Position numbers and translations under genes: made by a program
Assembly: GCA_002351925.1 (NCBI GenBank)
Contig: DEHM01000001.1
Span: 20,041-84,040 of the forward strand
From: Bacteroidales bacterium UBA2800
GTDB taxonomy: Bacteria > Bacteroidota > Bacteroidia > Bacteroidales > Paludibacteraceae
Reading direction: 5' to 3'
DNA length: 64,000 nucleotides
Shown: positions 1-6,393 of the stretch, in pieces
How positions within the stretch are numbered: the stretch's first letter is position 1
How the letters are laid out: each line of letters begins with the position of its first letter
The notes under the pieces: model-generated
Seen by the model: only the letters and a program-made list of their open reading frames with translations
Told to the model about the DNA's origin: nothing
The model's database searches: none

Positions 1-1
1 G

Positions 2-322
2 ACGGCGATGATTATCCACAAGGAGCTGCTGGTACCTGTGCTCTGCGGTGTCTTCCTTATGGAGAGCGTGAGTGTGATTTTGCAGACGCAAGTATACAAG
101 TGGAACAAAGCGCGCGGCAAGCGTGTGCGCGTGTGGAAACGCACTCCGCTGCACGATCATTTCCGCACAAGTGTGGAGCAGGTGCTGAAGAACGACCCCA
201 CCTGCACAATTTTCTTCCGTGGCGGCAAGAACCTGCATCATGAGACGAAGATTGTCCTGAGGTTCTGCATCGTCACCCTGATACTGGCGGCGCTCACGAT
301 ATTGACATTAAAGATAAGATAA
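2..322 (+). CDS. mraY: Phospho-N-acetylmuramoyl-pentapeptide-transferase MraY, C-terminal part (cut by window edge)
   Basis: The frame is open from the first bases of the window, so the gene begins upstream. MraY is the inner-membrane enzyme that moves phospho-MurNAc-pentapeptide onto undecaprenyl phosphate to make lipid I. The visible last 107 residues hold a membrane helix (KELLVPVLCGVFLMESVSVI), the cytoplasmic TPLHDHF segment that matches the family's PIHHHY motif, and a final helix ending TILTLKIR. Between TPLHDHF and the last helix is an insert of roughly 20 residues that the short E. coli-type loop lacks. It ends one base before murD, as in dcw clusters. The ATG at position 8 is an internal methionine, not the start. 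Confidence 0.93.
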   Translation, partial: TAMIIHKELLVPVLCGVFLMESVSVILQTQVYKWNKARGKRVRVWKRTPLHDHFRTSVEQVLKNDPTCTIFFRGGKNLHHETKIVLRFCIVTLILAALTILTLKIR

Positions 323-323
323 T

Positions 324-1604
324 ATGAAACGAATTGTTGTCCTTGGAGCAGGCGAAAGTGGCTCTGGAGCAGCCATCCTCGCCAAAGAGAAAGGTTTCGA
401 TGTGTTCGTCTCAGACTGCGGCACGATCAGCGAACCCTACCGGGCGTTGCTGAATCAGAACGGTGTCAAGTGGGAAGACGGCAAGCACACGGAGGAGCTG
501 ATACTGAATGCTGACGAAGTCGTTAAGTCGCCGGGTATACCCTTGACGGCGCCGCTGATACAAAAGTTGCAAGCGCAGGGTACGCCTATCATCTCCGAGA
601 TTGAGTTCGCGGCGCGTTATACCCACGCGAAGATGATCTGTATCACCGGTTCGAACGGCAAAACGACGACCACTTCGCTTATCTACTATATCCTTCGTCA
701 GGCAGGTCTCAATGTCGGCCTTGCCGGCAATATCGGCAACTCGCTGGCTTTGCAGGTGGCGCATGAGGACCACGACTACTATGTCATCGAGTTGAGTTCT
801 TTCCAACTCGATAATATGTACGACTTCCGTGCCGACATCGCCATCTTGTTGAACATCACGCCGGACCACCTGGATCGATATGACTTCAAGTTCCAGAACT
901 ACGTAGACGCCAAGTTCCGTATCACCCGCAACCAGACGGCCGACGACGCCTTTATCTACTGGGCAGAAGACCCTGTTATTGACAGAGAGATGAAACGATT
1001 GCAGCTCGGTGCGACGCTCTATCCCTACGGTTTCAGTGTGCCGAATCCGCTACCGCTGGGTGAAGAAGAGCTGGCGCTAAAGGGTCGGCATAACGTCCTC
1101 AACTCGATGGCCGCTACTATCGCGGCGAACGTGGTGGGTATCAAGAAGGAGGTCATTCGTGAGAGCCTCAAGACGTTCCAGGGCGTGGACCACCGCCTGC
1201 AATATGTAGCGACGGTGCGCGGTGTGAGATGGATCAACGACAGCAAGGCTACCAATGTCAACTCGTGCTGGTACGCGCTGGAGAGTATGACCACGCCTAC
1301 GGTGCTGATACTCGGCGGAAAGGACAAGGGCAACGACTACAGCGAGATAGATGAGTTGGTGAAGCAGAAATGTCACACGCTCGTCTTCATGGGCCTACAC
1401 AATGAGAAACTGCATGAGCATTTTGACAGTTTCGGACTGCAGATTATCGACACCGACAACCTGCACGACGCCGTACAAGGTGCTTACGGAGCGGCTCAGG
1501 AAGGCGACACGGTGTTGCTGAGTCCCTGCTGCGCCAGCTTCGACCTCTTCAAGAGTTATGAAGACCGCGGAGAACAGTTTATGGCAGCGGTAAGAAAACT
1601 ATGA
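324..1604 (+). CDS. murD: UDP-N-acetylmuramoyl-L-alanine--D-glutamate ligase MurD
   Basis: Cytoplasmic ATP-dependent ligase that adds D-glutamate to UDP-MurNAc-L-Ala. The 426-residue protein has the usual Mur-ligase layout: an N-terminal Rossmann-like UDP-binding domain (VLGAGESG at residues 6-13), the ATP-binding P-loop GSNGKTTTT (109-117), the central-domain stretch NITPDHLDRY, and a C-terminal domain with LGGKDKGNDY. Length fits the family (about 430-450). It starts one base after mraY and its stop overlaps the ftsW start by 4 bases (ATGA), so translation is probably coupled within the dcw operon. Confidence 0.95.
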   Translation: MKRIVVLGAGESGSGAAILAKEKGFDVFVSDCGTISEPYRALLNQNGVKWEDGKHTEELILNADEVVKSPGIPLTAPLIQKLQAQGTPIISEIEFAARYTHAKMICITGSNGKTTTTSLIYYILRQAGLNVGLAGNIGNSLALQVAHEDHDYYVIELSSFQLDNMYDFRADIAILLNITPDHLDRYDFKFQNYVDAKFRITRNQTADDAFIYWAEDPVIDREMKRLQLGATLYPYGFSVPNPLPLGEEELALKGRHNVLNSMAATIAANVVGIKKEVIRESLKTFQGVDHRLQYVATVRGVRWINDSKATNVNSCWYALESMTTPTVLILGGKDKGNDYSEIDELVKQKCHTLVFMGLHNEKLHEHFDSFGLQIIDTDNLHDAVQGAYGAAQEGDTVLLSPCCASFDLFKSYEDRGEQFMAAVRKL

Positions 1605-2833
1605 AACTGAATTTCCAACATACCGACAAGTCGTTCTGGATTTTGTATATCGTCCTGATCGTCGTCGCCATCATCGCCCTTTTCTCGGCATCGAGTACGC
1701 TGGTGTATATGCATCACTCGGCGCTCGGGCCTATCGGTCAGCAGATGTTCTTCATCGTTCTGGGACTGGCAGCAGCGTACGGTATTCAGTTTATCCCGTC
1801 CTACTGGGTGCGGCTGGGCGGCTATGCGTTGCTGGCGTTCAGCACGCTACTTGTCTATTCGACGATGATACCGGGCAACCCGCTTGTCGTTACCATCAAC
1901 GGTGCGGCACGATGGGTGCGGCTGGGCGGTATCACGTTCCAGCCCTCGGAGTTGGCAAAACTCTCGCTGATTATCGTCGTGGCTGACCAGCTGGCGCGTA
2001 TACGGTCGGAGGCGGACAAAAAGAAGTATTTCTACCGCACCCTGATTCTCTCCGCCGTCGTGATGCTGCCCGTCATGGCATCGAATCTCTCTACGGCAGT
2101 GCTGATAGGGCTGATCATCTTCTGCCTCTGGATACTGGCACGTATCCCGTGGAAATATACCATGTCGGTTGTAGGTATCGCTGTGTTGGTATTGGGGCTT
2201 GGCTATGCGATTGTTGAGTTCGTTTTCGTTCGTCCACAGCGCGAGATGCACGGTCCTTTCCGCCGTGCTACGACGTGGGTTAGCCGTCTCGACCGCCATT
2301 TTGTGGACGACAATGCCGGCAAGTATGTGCTGACCGATGATAATATTCAGGAGGTCTATTCGGCCGTGGCTATCGCCCGCGGAGGCACTACGCCGCTGGG
2401 TGTAGGACCGGGTAACAGCAAGGAACGAGACTACCTGCCGCTGGCGTTCGCCGACTATATCTTCGCTATCATCGTTGAGGAGTCGGGTGTACTGGGTGCC
2501 GCTTTCCTCATCTTTATCTATCTGGCTATTCTCTTCCGCGCATGTAATGTGTCCAGCCGCTATTCGGATATGCCGGCTATGCTCATGACGATGGGTCTGG
2601 CGCTGATGATCACCTGTCAGGCACTTATCTCCATGCTTGTGGCCGTCGGTCTCGGACCTGTCACAGGACAGCCGCTACCTCTCATCTCGCGTGGCGGTAC
2701 GTCGGTACTCATCACGTCTATCTATTTCGGTATCATGATGGGCGTGAGCCGCGAGCAGTCGATGCTGCGCGACCGTGAAGAAGAGGTCAAAAAAGAGAGC
2801 GAAGAAGAAGTTCCCATCCTCACTTTAGAATAA
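1601..2833 (+). CDS. ftsW: Septal SEDS-family glycosyltransferase FtsW
   Basis: Polytopic inner-membrane SEDS protein that polymerises lipid II into glycan strands at the division septum with its cognate PBP. The 410-residue sequence has many hydrophobic helices, the signature WVRLGGITFQPSELAKLSL near residue 107 and the late motif PLPLISRGGTSVL, where FtsW/RodA normally read PLPLxSxGGTS. The C-terminus is acidic and charged (EEEVKKESEEE), as expected for a cytoplasmic tail. Its start overlaps the murD stop by 4 bases. Unlike most Bacteroidota dcw clusters, murG does not follow; two minus-strand genes intervene. RodA is the alternative, but position in the dcw cluster favours FtsW. Confidence 0.93.
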   Translation: MKLNFQHTDKSFWILYIVLIVVAIIALFSASSTLVYMHHSALGPIGQQMFFIVLGLAAAYGIQFIPSYWVRLGGYALLAFSTLLVYSTMIPGNPLVVTINGAARWVRLGGITFQPSELAKLSLIIVVADQLARIRSEADKKKYFYRTLILSAVVMLPVMASNLSTAVLIGLIIFCLWILARIPWKYTMSVVGIAVLVLGLGYAIVEFVFVRPQREMHGPFRRATTWVSRLDRHFVDDNAGKYVLTDDNIQEVYSAVAIARGGTTPLGVGPGNSKERDYLPLAFADYIFAIIVEESGVLGAAFLIFIYLAILFRACNVSSRYSDMPAMLMTMGLALMITCQALISMLVAVGLGPVTGQPLPLISRGGTSVLITSIYFGIMMGVSREQSMLRDREEEVKKESEEEVPILTLE

Positions 2834-2839
2834 ACGAAT

Positions 2840-2872
2840 AGTGGCGCAAGAGTGGCGCGAGAGTGGCTATTT
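2840..2872. repeat. Triplicated 11-nt direct repeat at the ftsW/DUF2851 junction
   Basis: Three consecutive 11-nt units fill the 37-nt gap between the convergent stop codons: AGTGGCGCAAG (2840-2850), AGTGGCGCGAG (2851-2861) and the decayed AGTGGCTATTT (2862-2872). The third copy overlaps the stop codon of the minus-strand gene. The same architecture with unrelated sequence occurs at 31804-31836 and 53133-53162. No hairpin or U-tract typical of a terminator is visible. Confidence 0.8.
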
Positions 2873-4097
2873 AGAAAAGGCGGAGTTGGCGAGACTCGAA
2901 GATCTTGTAGCCCACTTCACAGTTGATACACTCGTGATGCTGACAGTAGTTCTGATACAGATGTAGCAGGGCTTGGGTGTCGGCGGCGGAGGTGACGTGC
3001 TGACCGAGGGTGCGCCACTGGCGAATGATGTGGTTATCTTCGGGCGCTATCTGTTCCATAAGAAGGATAGCTTGCTCCGCAGCGGCGTTGTCGTGGCGAT
3101 GCAACGCGTACGCGTACTTATACGGAAGCACGGTGTTGATGAGCAGGATGTCGATGCTGGCGCGTCCGAGTCGGTCGACCTGCAAGAGCGGGATGAGTTC
3201 ATTCAGTTCGTGGCGATCGAGTATCTTGCTGAGTAGCGCTTCGGACTGATAGATGAGTTGTGCAAACTGCCGGATACGCAAGGCTGGACTATTCTGCGGG
3301 CGCAAGCGTGCGTTCTTCCAGATGGTCGGGTCGAGCGGCGTGAGGTCGAACTTTGTGCGGAGGAAAGCATATTCGCGCAGGAGGTCGGTTTCTTCGTCGC
3401 TGATGAGTCCGGCCTGTCCAAGCAGCATAGCAGTCAGTTGGAAGCGGTTGTTGCGATGTTTCTGGAGGTAGGAGAGTGGCGTATGGATCGCCAGTTCCTC
3501 GAAGGGCACGCTGTTGGTATGGAAGCCGAAGTTACGTGCGAGGGAGATATAGAGTGCATGTTCCCAACTACCTCTGGTAATGTCTAGGATGCGTTCGATG
3601 GAGGCACGTTTGCAGTCGAGGCGTTTGCGGAGCAGGGTGCGTCGCCATCCTTCGGTGAGTAATGTGGGTTCGCGGAGCAGTTGTTCGGCGCAGCCGATAC
3701 GTGCGCGGGCGCTATCCATCTGTTGCGCCGCCGCGAAGAGATCGGTCAGATAGTCACGGTCGCCAGGATACTGCAATTCGCATTGCGGGACGAGTTCGCC
3801 GCGGGAGTTATAGACTGGTTTGTCGGCTGTGCGGACCACATGGAGGATGACGTTGTCGTAGGCTTTGTCGAGATGATGGCGATGCTTGATCCAGTCGCCG
3901 GAGGTGACATGTATCTCGATATTGCCGACCCATTCGCGGCCATTGATACGTACGCGAGCATGGCTGTAGTCAGGCCCTGCGTCACGGTTATGCTCTCCTA
4001 CGGAGAGGATCTCCACAGGTCGGCCATCGGTGGTCTGTTGCGGAAAGCCCGCCCACAGACAATGTTCCCAGATATAATGCAGCAGTATCTCCGGCAT
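2871..4097 (-). CDS. DUF2851 family protein (function unknown)
   Basis: A 408-residue cytoplasmic protein that resembles DUF2851, a family I know mainly from Bacteroidota. Recognisable segments are the start MPEILLHYIWEHCLW, GRPVEILSVGEHNRDAGPDYSHARVRINGREWVGNIEIHV and the cysteine-bearing end HHECINCEVGYKIF. The GxxNxDAGPDFxxA-like and GxVEIH-like motifs suggest a nuclease-like fold, but I know of no assigned function. An open frame extends 73 residues upstream, but I place the start at 4097 because family members begin here and a good promoter (4118-4148) lies inside the extension. It converges on ftsW and has its own promoter downstream of the EamA gene. Confidence 0.85.
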   Translation of the reverse strand: MPEILLHYIWEHCLWAGFPQQTTDGRPVEILSVGEHNRDAGPDYSHARVRINGREWVGNIEIHVTSGDWIKHRHHLDKAYDNVILHVVRTADKPVYNSRGELVPQCELQYPGDRDYLTDLFAAAQQMDSARARIGCAEQLLREPTLLTEGWRRTLLRKRLDCKRASIERILDITRGSWEHALYISLARNFGFHTNSVPFEELAIHTPLSYLQKHRNNRFQLTAMLLGQAGLISDEETDLLREYAFLRTKFDLTPLDPTIWKNARLRPQNSPALRIRQFAQLIYQSEALLSKILDRHELNELIPLLQVDRLGRASIDILLINTVLPYKYAYALHRHDNAAAEQAILLMEQIAPEDNHIIRQWRTLGQHVTSAADTQALLHLYQNYCQHHECINCEVGYKIFESRQLRLF

Positions 4098-4117
4098 GGT
4101 TGTGATATTTGACGATG

Positions 4118-4148
4118 CAAAGATACTGCTTTTGCGTGACATACGCAA
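4118..4148 (-). promoter_or_regulatory. Promoter of the DUF2851 gene
   Basis: On the minus strand, -33 TTG (4148-4146) and -7 TATCTTTG (4125-4118) are separated by 20 nt. This is the Bacteroidota TTTG/TAnnTTTG promoter type. It lies 20 nt before the ATG at 4097. Confidence 0.8.
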
Positions 4149-4191
4149 GAGAAATTGCAAATAAATTTGTATAAGTAGGGACTTTTGCCAC

Positions 4192-5109
4192 TTATGACCC
4201 GAGAGCGAGGCAGAGGAGACCGGTGAGGATGCCGGCCATGCAAAGGACTTTGCGCCATGGGTCGGGTTCGCGCAGGAACAGCAGTCCATAAGCAAAACCG
4301 ATGACGGCGCCGCCACGGCGGATTGTGCTGACGACCGCTATGAGACTGTCCGGATCACGAAGCGCCAACATATAGGTGTTGTCAGAGACAACAAGAAATA
4401 GGCTTATCAAGACGATAATACCTATTTTTTTGACAGACCGTAGATAGGAGACGGTCGGCCGGAGATTGTGTCGGTTTACCATCGTCCACGCCAGGAGCAT
4501 CATAACGGCCTGGTAGAAGGTATAGTAGACCTGGACGGCATTGTGGTCGTAGCGGCGCATGAGGTATTTGTCGTAGAGCCCGGCGCAAGCGCCGATGAGG
4601 ATAGCGAGAGCAAGGGTTATATAGTAGCGATTGTTGATCTGCGATTGAGGATTGGTGATTGAGGATTTGCTCTTAAAGGAGAAGATAAAGACCGTGCCTA
4701 TGGCGAGGCTGACACCGAGCCACTGCCAGCCATTAAGTCGTTCGCCGAAGAGGAGTACCGCGCCGAGGAGTGTCCACATCGGCCGCGTAGCCTGCATAGG
4801 GCTGACGACGGAGAGGGGCAGGTGCTTGAGCGAGATATAGGCAAAGACCCAACTGCTCAGTACGATGACCGACTTGAGGAACGTAAACAGGTGTGCCTGC
4901 AGATCGAGTGTAGGCACGAAAAAAGGCGTGGCGCGGAGCAAGTCGGGCTGCAGCCGCGAGAGACAGAGCGGCACGGCCAACAACAAAGCAGAGATACAGA
5001 CACTAAGCGTCAACACGTCGATGACGCGGTTGTCGCGCAGTGCGGTCTTCTTGCTGATGTCATAACAGCCGAGACACAGCGCCGAGAGAAAAGCCAAAAG
5101 TGTCCACAT
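4192..5109 (-). CDS. EamA/DMT-family membrane transporter
   Basis: A 305-residue, roughly ten-helix membrane protein of the drug/metabolite transporter superfamily. Both five-helix halves are visible: the first contains SLKHLPLSVVSPMQATRPMWTLLGAVLLFGERL, the second SLIAVVSTIRRGGAVIGFAYGLLFLRE, both typical EamA helix 3-4 signatures ending with a conserved glutamate after the helix. The substrate cannot be told. The hydrophilic linker between the halves (KSKSSITNPQSQINNRY) is encoded by a short direct repeat (4643-4668). It has its own promoter, shared back-to-back with murG, and lies with DUF2851 between ftsW and murG. Confidence 0.87.
   Translation of the reverse strand: MWTLLAFLSALCLGCYDISKKTALRDNRVIDVLTLSVCISALLLAVPLCLSRLQPDLLRATPFFVPTLDLQAHLFTFLKSVIVLSSWVFAYISLKHLPLSVVSPMQATRPMWTLLGAVLLFGERLNGWQWLGVSLAIGTVFIFSFKSKSSITNPQSQINNRYYITLALAILIGACAGLYDKYLMRRYDHNAVQVYYTFYQAVMMLLAWTMVNRHNLRPTVSYLRSVKKIGIIVLISLFLVVSDNTYMLALRDPDSLIAVVSTIRRGGAVIGFAYGLLFLREPDPWRKVLCMAGILTGLLCLALGS
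4643..4668. repeat. Short direct repeat inside the EamA inter-domain linker
   Basis: GATTGAGGATTG (4643-4654) and GATTGAGGATTT (4657-4668) match at 11 of 12 positions, 14 nt apart. On the coding strand they specify the polar linker between the two EamA halves, so an expansion there would be tolerated. Confidence 0.6.
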
Positions 5110-5125
5110 ATTTCAAAAACGGGCA

Positions 5126-5156
5126 CAAAAGTACAATAAAATTTGCATATATGCAA
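5126..5156 (-). promoter_or_regulatory. Promoter of the EamA gene, overlapping the murG promoter
   Basis: Minus strand: -33 TTG (5156-5154), 20-nt spacer, -7 TACTTTTG (5133-5126), 16 nt before the ATG at 5109. The -33 box is one arm of the perfect palindrome TTGCATATATGCAA (5143-5156). Confidence 0.8.
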
Positions 5157-5173
5157 GAATTTTACTATTTTTG
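5143..5173 (+). promoter_or_regulatory. Promoter of murG
   Basis: Plus strand: -33 TTG (5143-5145), 20-nt spacer, -7 TATTTTTG (5166-5173), 23 nt before the murG ATG. The -33 box is the other arm of the palindrome TTGCATATATGCAA used by the divergent EamA promoter. Confidence 0.8.
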
Positions 5174-5196
5174 CAGCCGCAAATAGATTTATTACG

Positions 5197-6270
5197 ATGA
5201 GATACTTGATTTCCGGAGGGGGAACCGGCGGACATATCTTCCCCGCAGTAAGCATAGCTAACGCGCTGAAGGAGTTGGATCCGGAGGCACAGATATTGTT
5301 TGTGGGTGCGCTGGGTAGAATGGAGATGGAGCGTGTGCCGCAGGCGGGCTACGAGATAGTAGGTCTGCCTGTACGCGGTTTCAACCGAGCACAGCCCTGG
5401 AAAAACGTGTCGGTACTGATTGACCTCGCCAAGTCGATTCATCAAGTGAAGAAGGTCATCCGTGACTTCCGTCCAGACGTAGGTGTCGGCGTAGGCGGTT
5501 ATGCCTCCGGTGCAGCAATGTGGGCGGCCGCGAAGATGGGTATTCCGATTCTGTTGCAGGAACAGAACGGCTTTGCCGGCGTAACCAATAAACTGCTGAA
5601 AGACAAAGCAGCGAAGATTTGCGTGGCCTACGAAGGCATGGAGCGTTTCTTCCCCGCCGAGAAAATCATCCTGACAGGCAACCCCGTGCGGCAGAACCTG
5701 TTGAAAGGAAAAAGGACAATGGACAATGGACAAAGGAATCTGCTGATTATCGGAGGCAGTCTGGGTGCACGGACGATCAATGAGGCGGTGATAAAGGGAT
5801 TACCGGTTATGGGTGACGGGTTACGGGTTGTTTGGCAGACGGGTAAGACCTATTATGAGAGATGTAAAACAGCCTGGGAAGCAGCCGGACAGCCGAAGAA
5901 CATCGAGGTGCATGATTTTCTGAGTGACATGCCGGATAGATATGCGCAAGCCGACCTGGTCATTTCGCGTGCCGGTGCAAGTAGCATCAGCGAGTTGTGT
6001 CTGCTGGGTAAGCCCGCGATCTTGGTGCCTTCTCCCAACGTAGCCGAAGACCACCAGACCCACAACGCCTTGGCGCTGGTAAACAAAGAGGCAGCAGTAC
6101 TGGTACGCGACGCAGAAGCGGCCGACAAACTGATATCTACTGCGCTCGAACTCATCAAAGATGAGAAACGTCTGGAGACGCTACACACCAACATTCTGAA
6201 GTTGGCACAGAAAGACTCCGCCAAACGGATAGCCGAAGAGGTAATGAAGTTGGCGAGAAATGCCAAGTAA
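5197..6270 (+). CDS. murG: UDP-GlcNAc:lipid I N-acetylglucosaminyltransferase MurG
   Basis: Peripheral membrane GT28 enzyme that converts lipid I to lipid II. The 357-residue protein begins MRYLISGGGTGGHIFPA (the GGTGGH loop at residues 7-12) and carries GGYASGAA, LLQEQNGFAG and the donor-site motifs SRAGASSISELCLLGKPAILVPSP and EDHQTHNA. The frame is open 18 codons further upstream, but the start at 5197 matches the family and the upstream bases are promoter. A 21-nt tract of three 7-nt repeats (5714-5734) encodes part of a loop before LLIIGGSLGA. murC/ftsQ do not follow; a glycogen phosphorylase does. Confidence 0.95.
   Translation: MRYLISGGGTGGHIFPAVSIANALKELDPEAQILFVGALGRMEMERVPQAGYEIVGLPVRGFNRAQPWKNVSVLIDLAKSIHQVKKVIRDFRPDVGVGVGGYASGAAMWAAAKMGIPILLQEQNGFAGVTNKLLKDKAAKICVAYEGMERFFPAEKIILTGNPVRQNLLKGKRTMDNGQRNLLIIGGSLGARTINEAVIKGLPVMGDGLRVVWQTGKTYYERCKTAWEAAGQPKNIEVHDFLSDMPDRYAQADLVISRAGASSISELCLLGKPAILVPSPNVAEDHQTHNALALVNKEAAVLVRDAEAADKLISTALELIKDEKRLETLHTNILKLAQKDSAKRIAEEVMKLARNAK
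5714..5734 (+). repeat. Three 7-nt tandem repeats within murG
   Basis: GGACAAT (5714-5720), GGACAAT (5721-5727), GGACAAA (5728-5734). The 21 nt keep the reading frame and encode a polar surface-loop segment (around RTMDNGQ) ahead of the second MurG domain. Confidence 0.75.
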
Positions 6271-6313
6271 AGTGTAAAAAACATATAATAGTAGTACATT
6301 TTTCCGAAAAATC

Positions 6314-6344
6314 TTGCACAATTAAAAAAAATTGTGTAATTTTG
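6314..6344 (+). promoter_or_regulatory. Promoter of glgP with an internal inverted repeat
   Basis: -33 TTG (6314-6316), 20-nt spacer, -7 TAATTTTG (6337-6344). The spacer is almost filled by the inverted repeat CACAATT (6317-6323) / AATTGTG (6330-6336) with an A-only loop, which could be an operator. The leader to the ATG at 6394 is about 45 nt. Confidence 0.78.
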
Positions 6345-6393
6345 CGGCCGCTTTTGAAAGAACGCGAAAAATAATATCAAACAATCATATTTT

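Noticed and set aside
4098..4316. N-terminal extension of the DUF2851 protein
   Set aside because: The extra 73 residues are low-similarity, Ser/Cys-rich and cover the gene's own promoter at 4118-4148; the family starts at 4097.
5197..6270. murG as a disrupted gene because of the 21-nt repeat
   Set aside because: The repeat keeps the frame, all motifs on both sides are intact and the length is normal.
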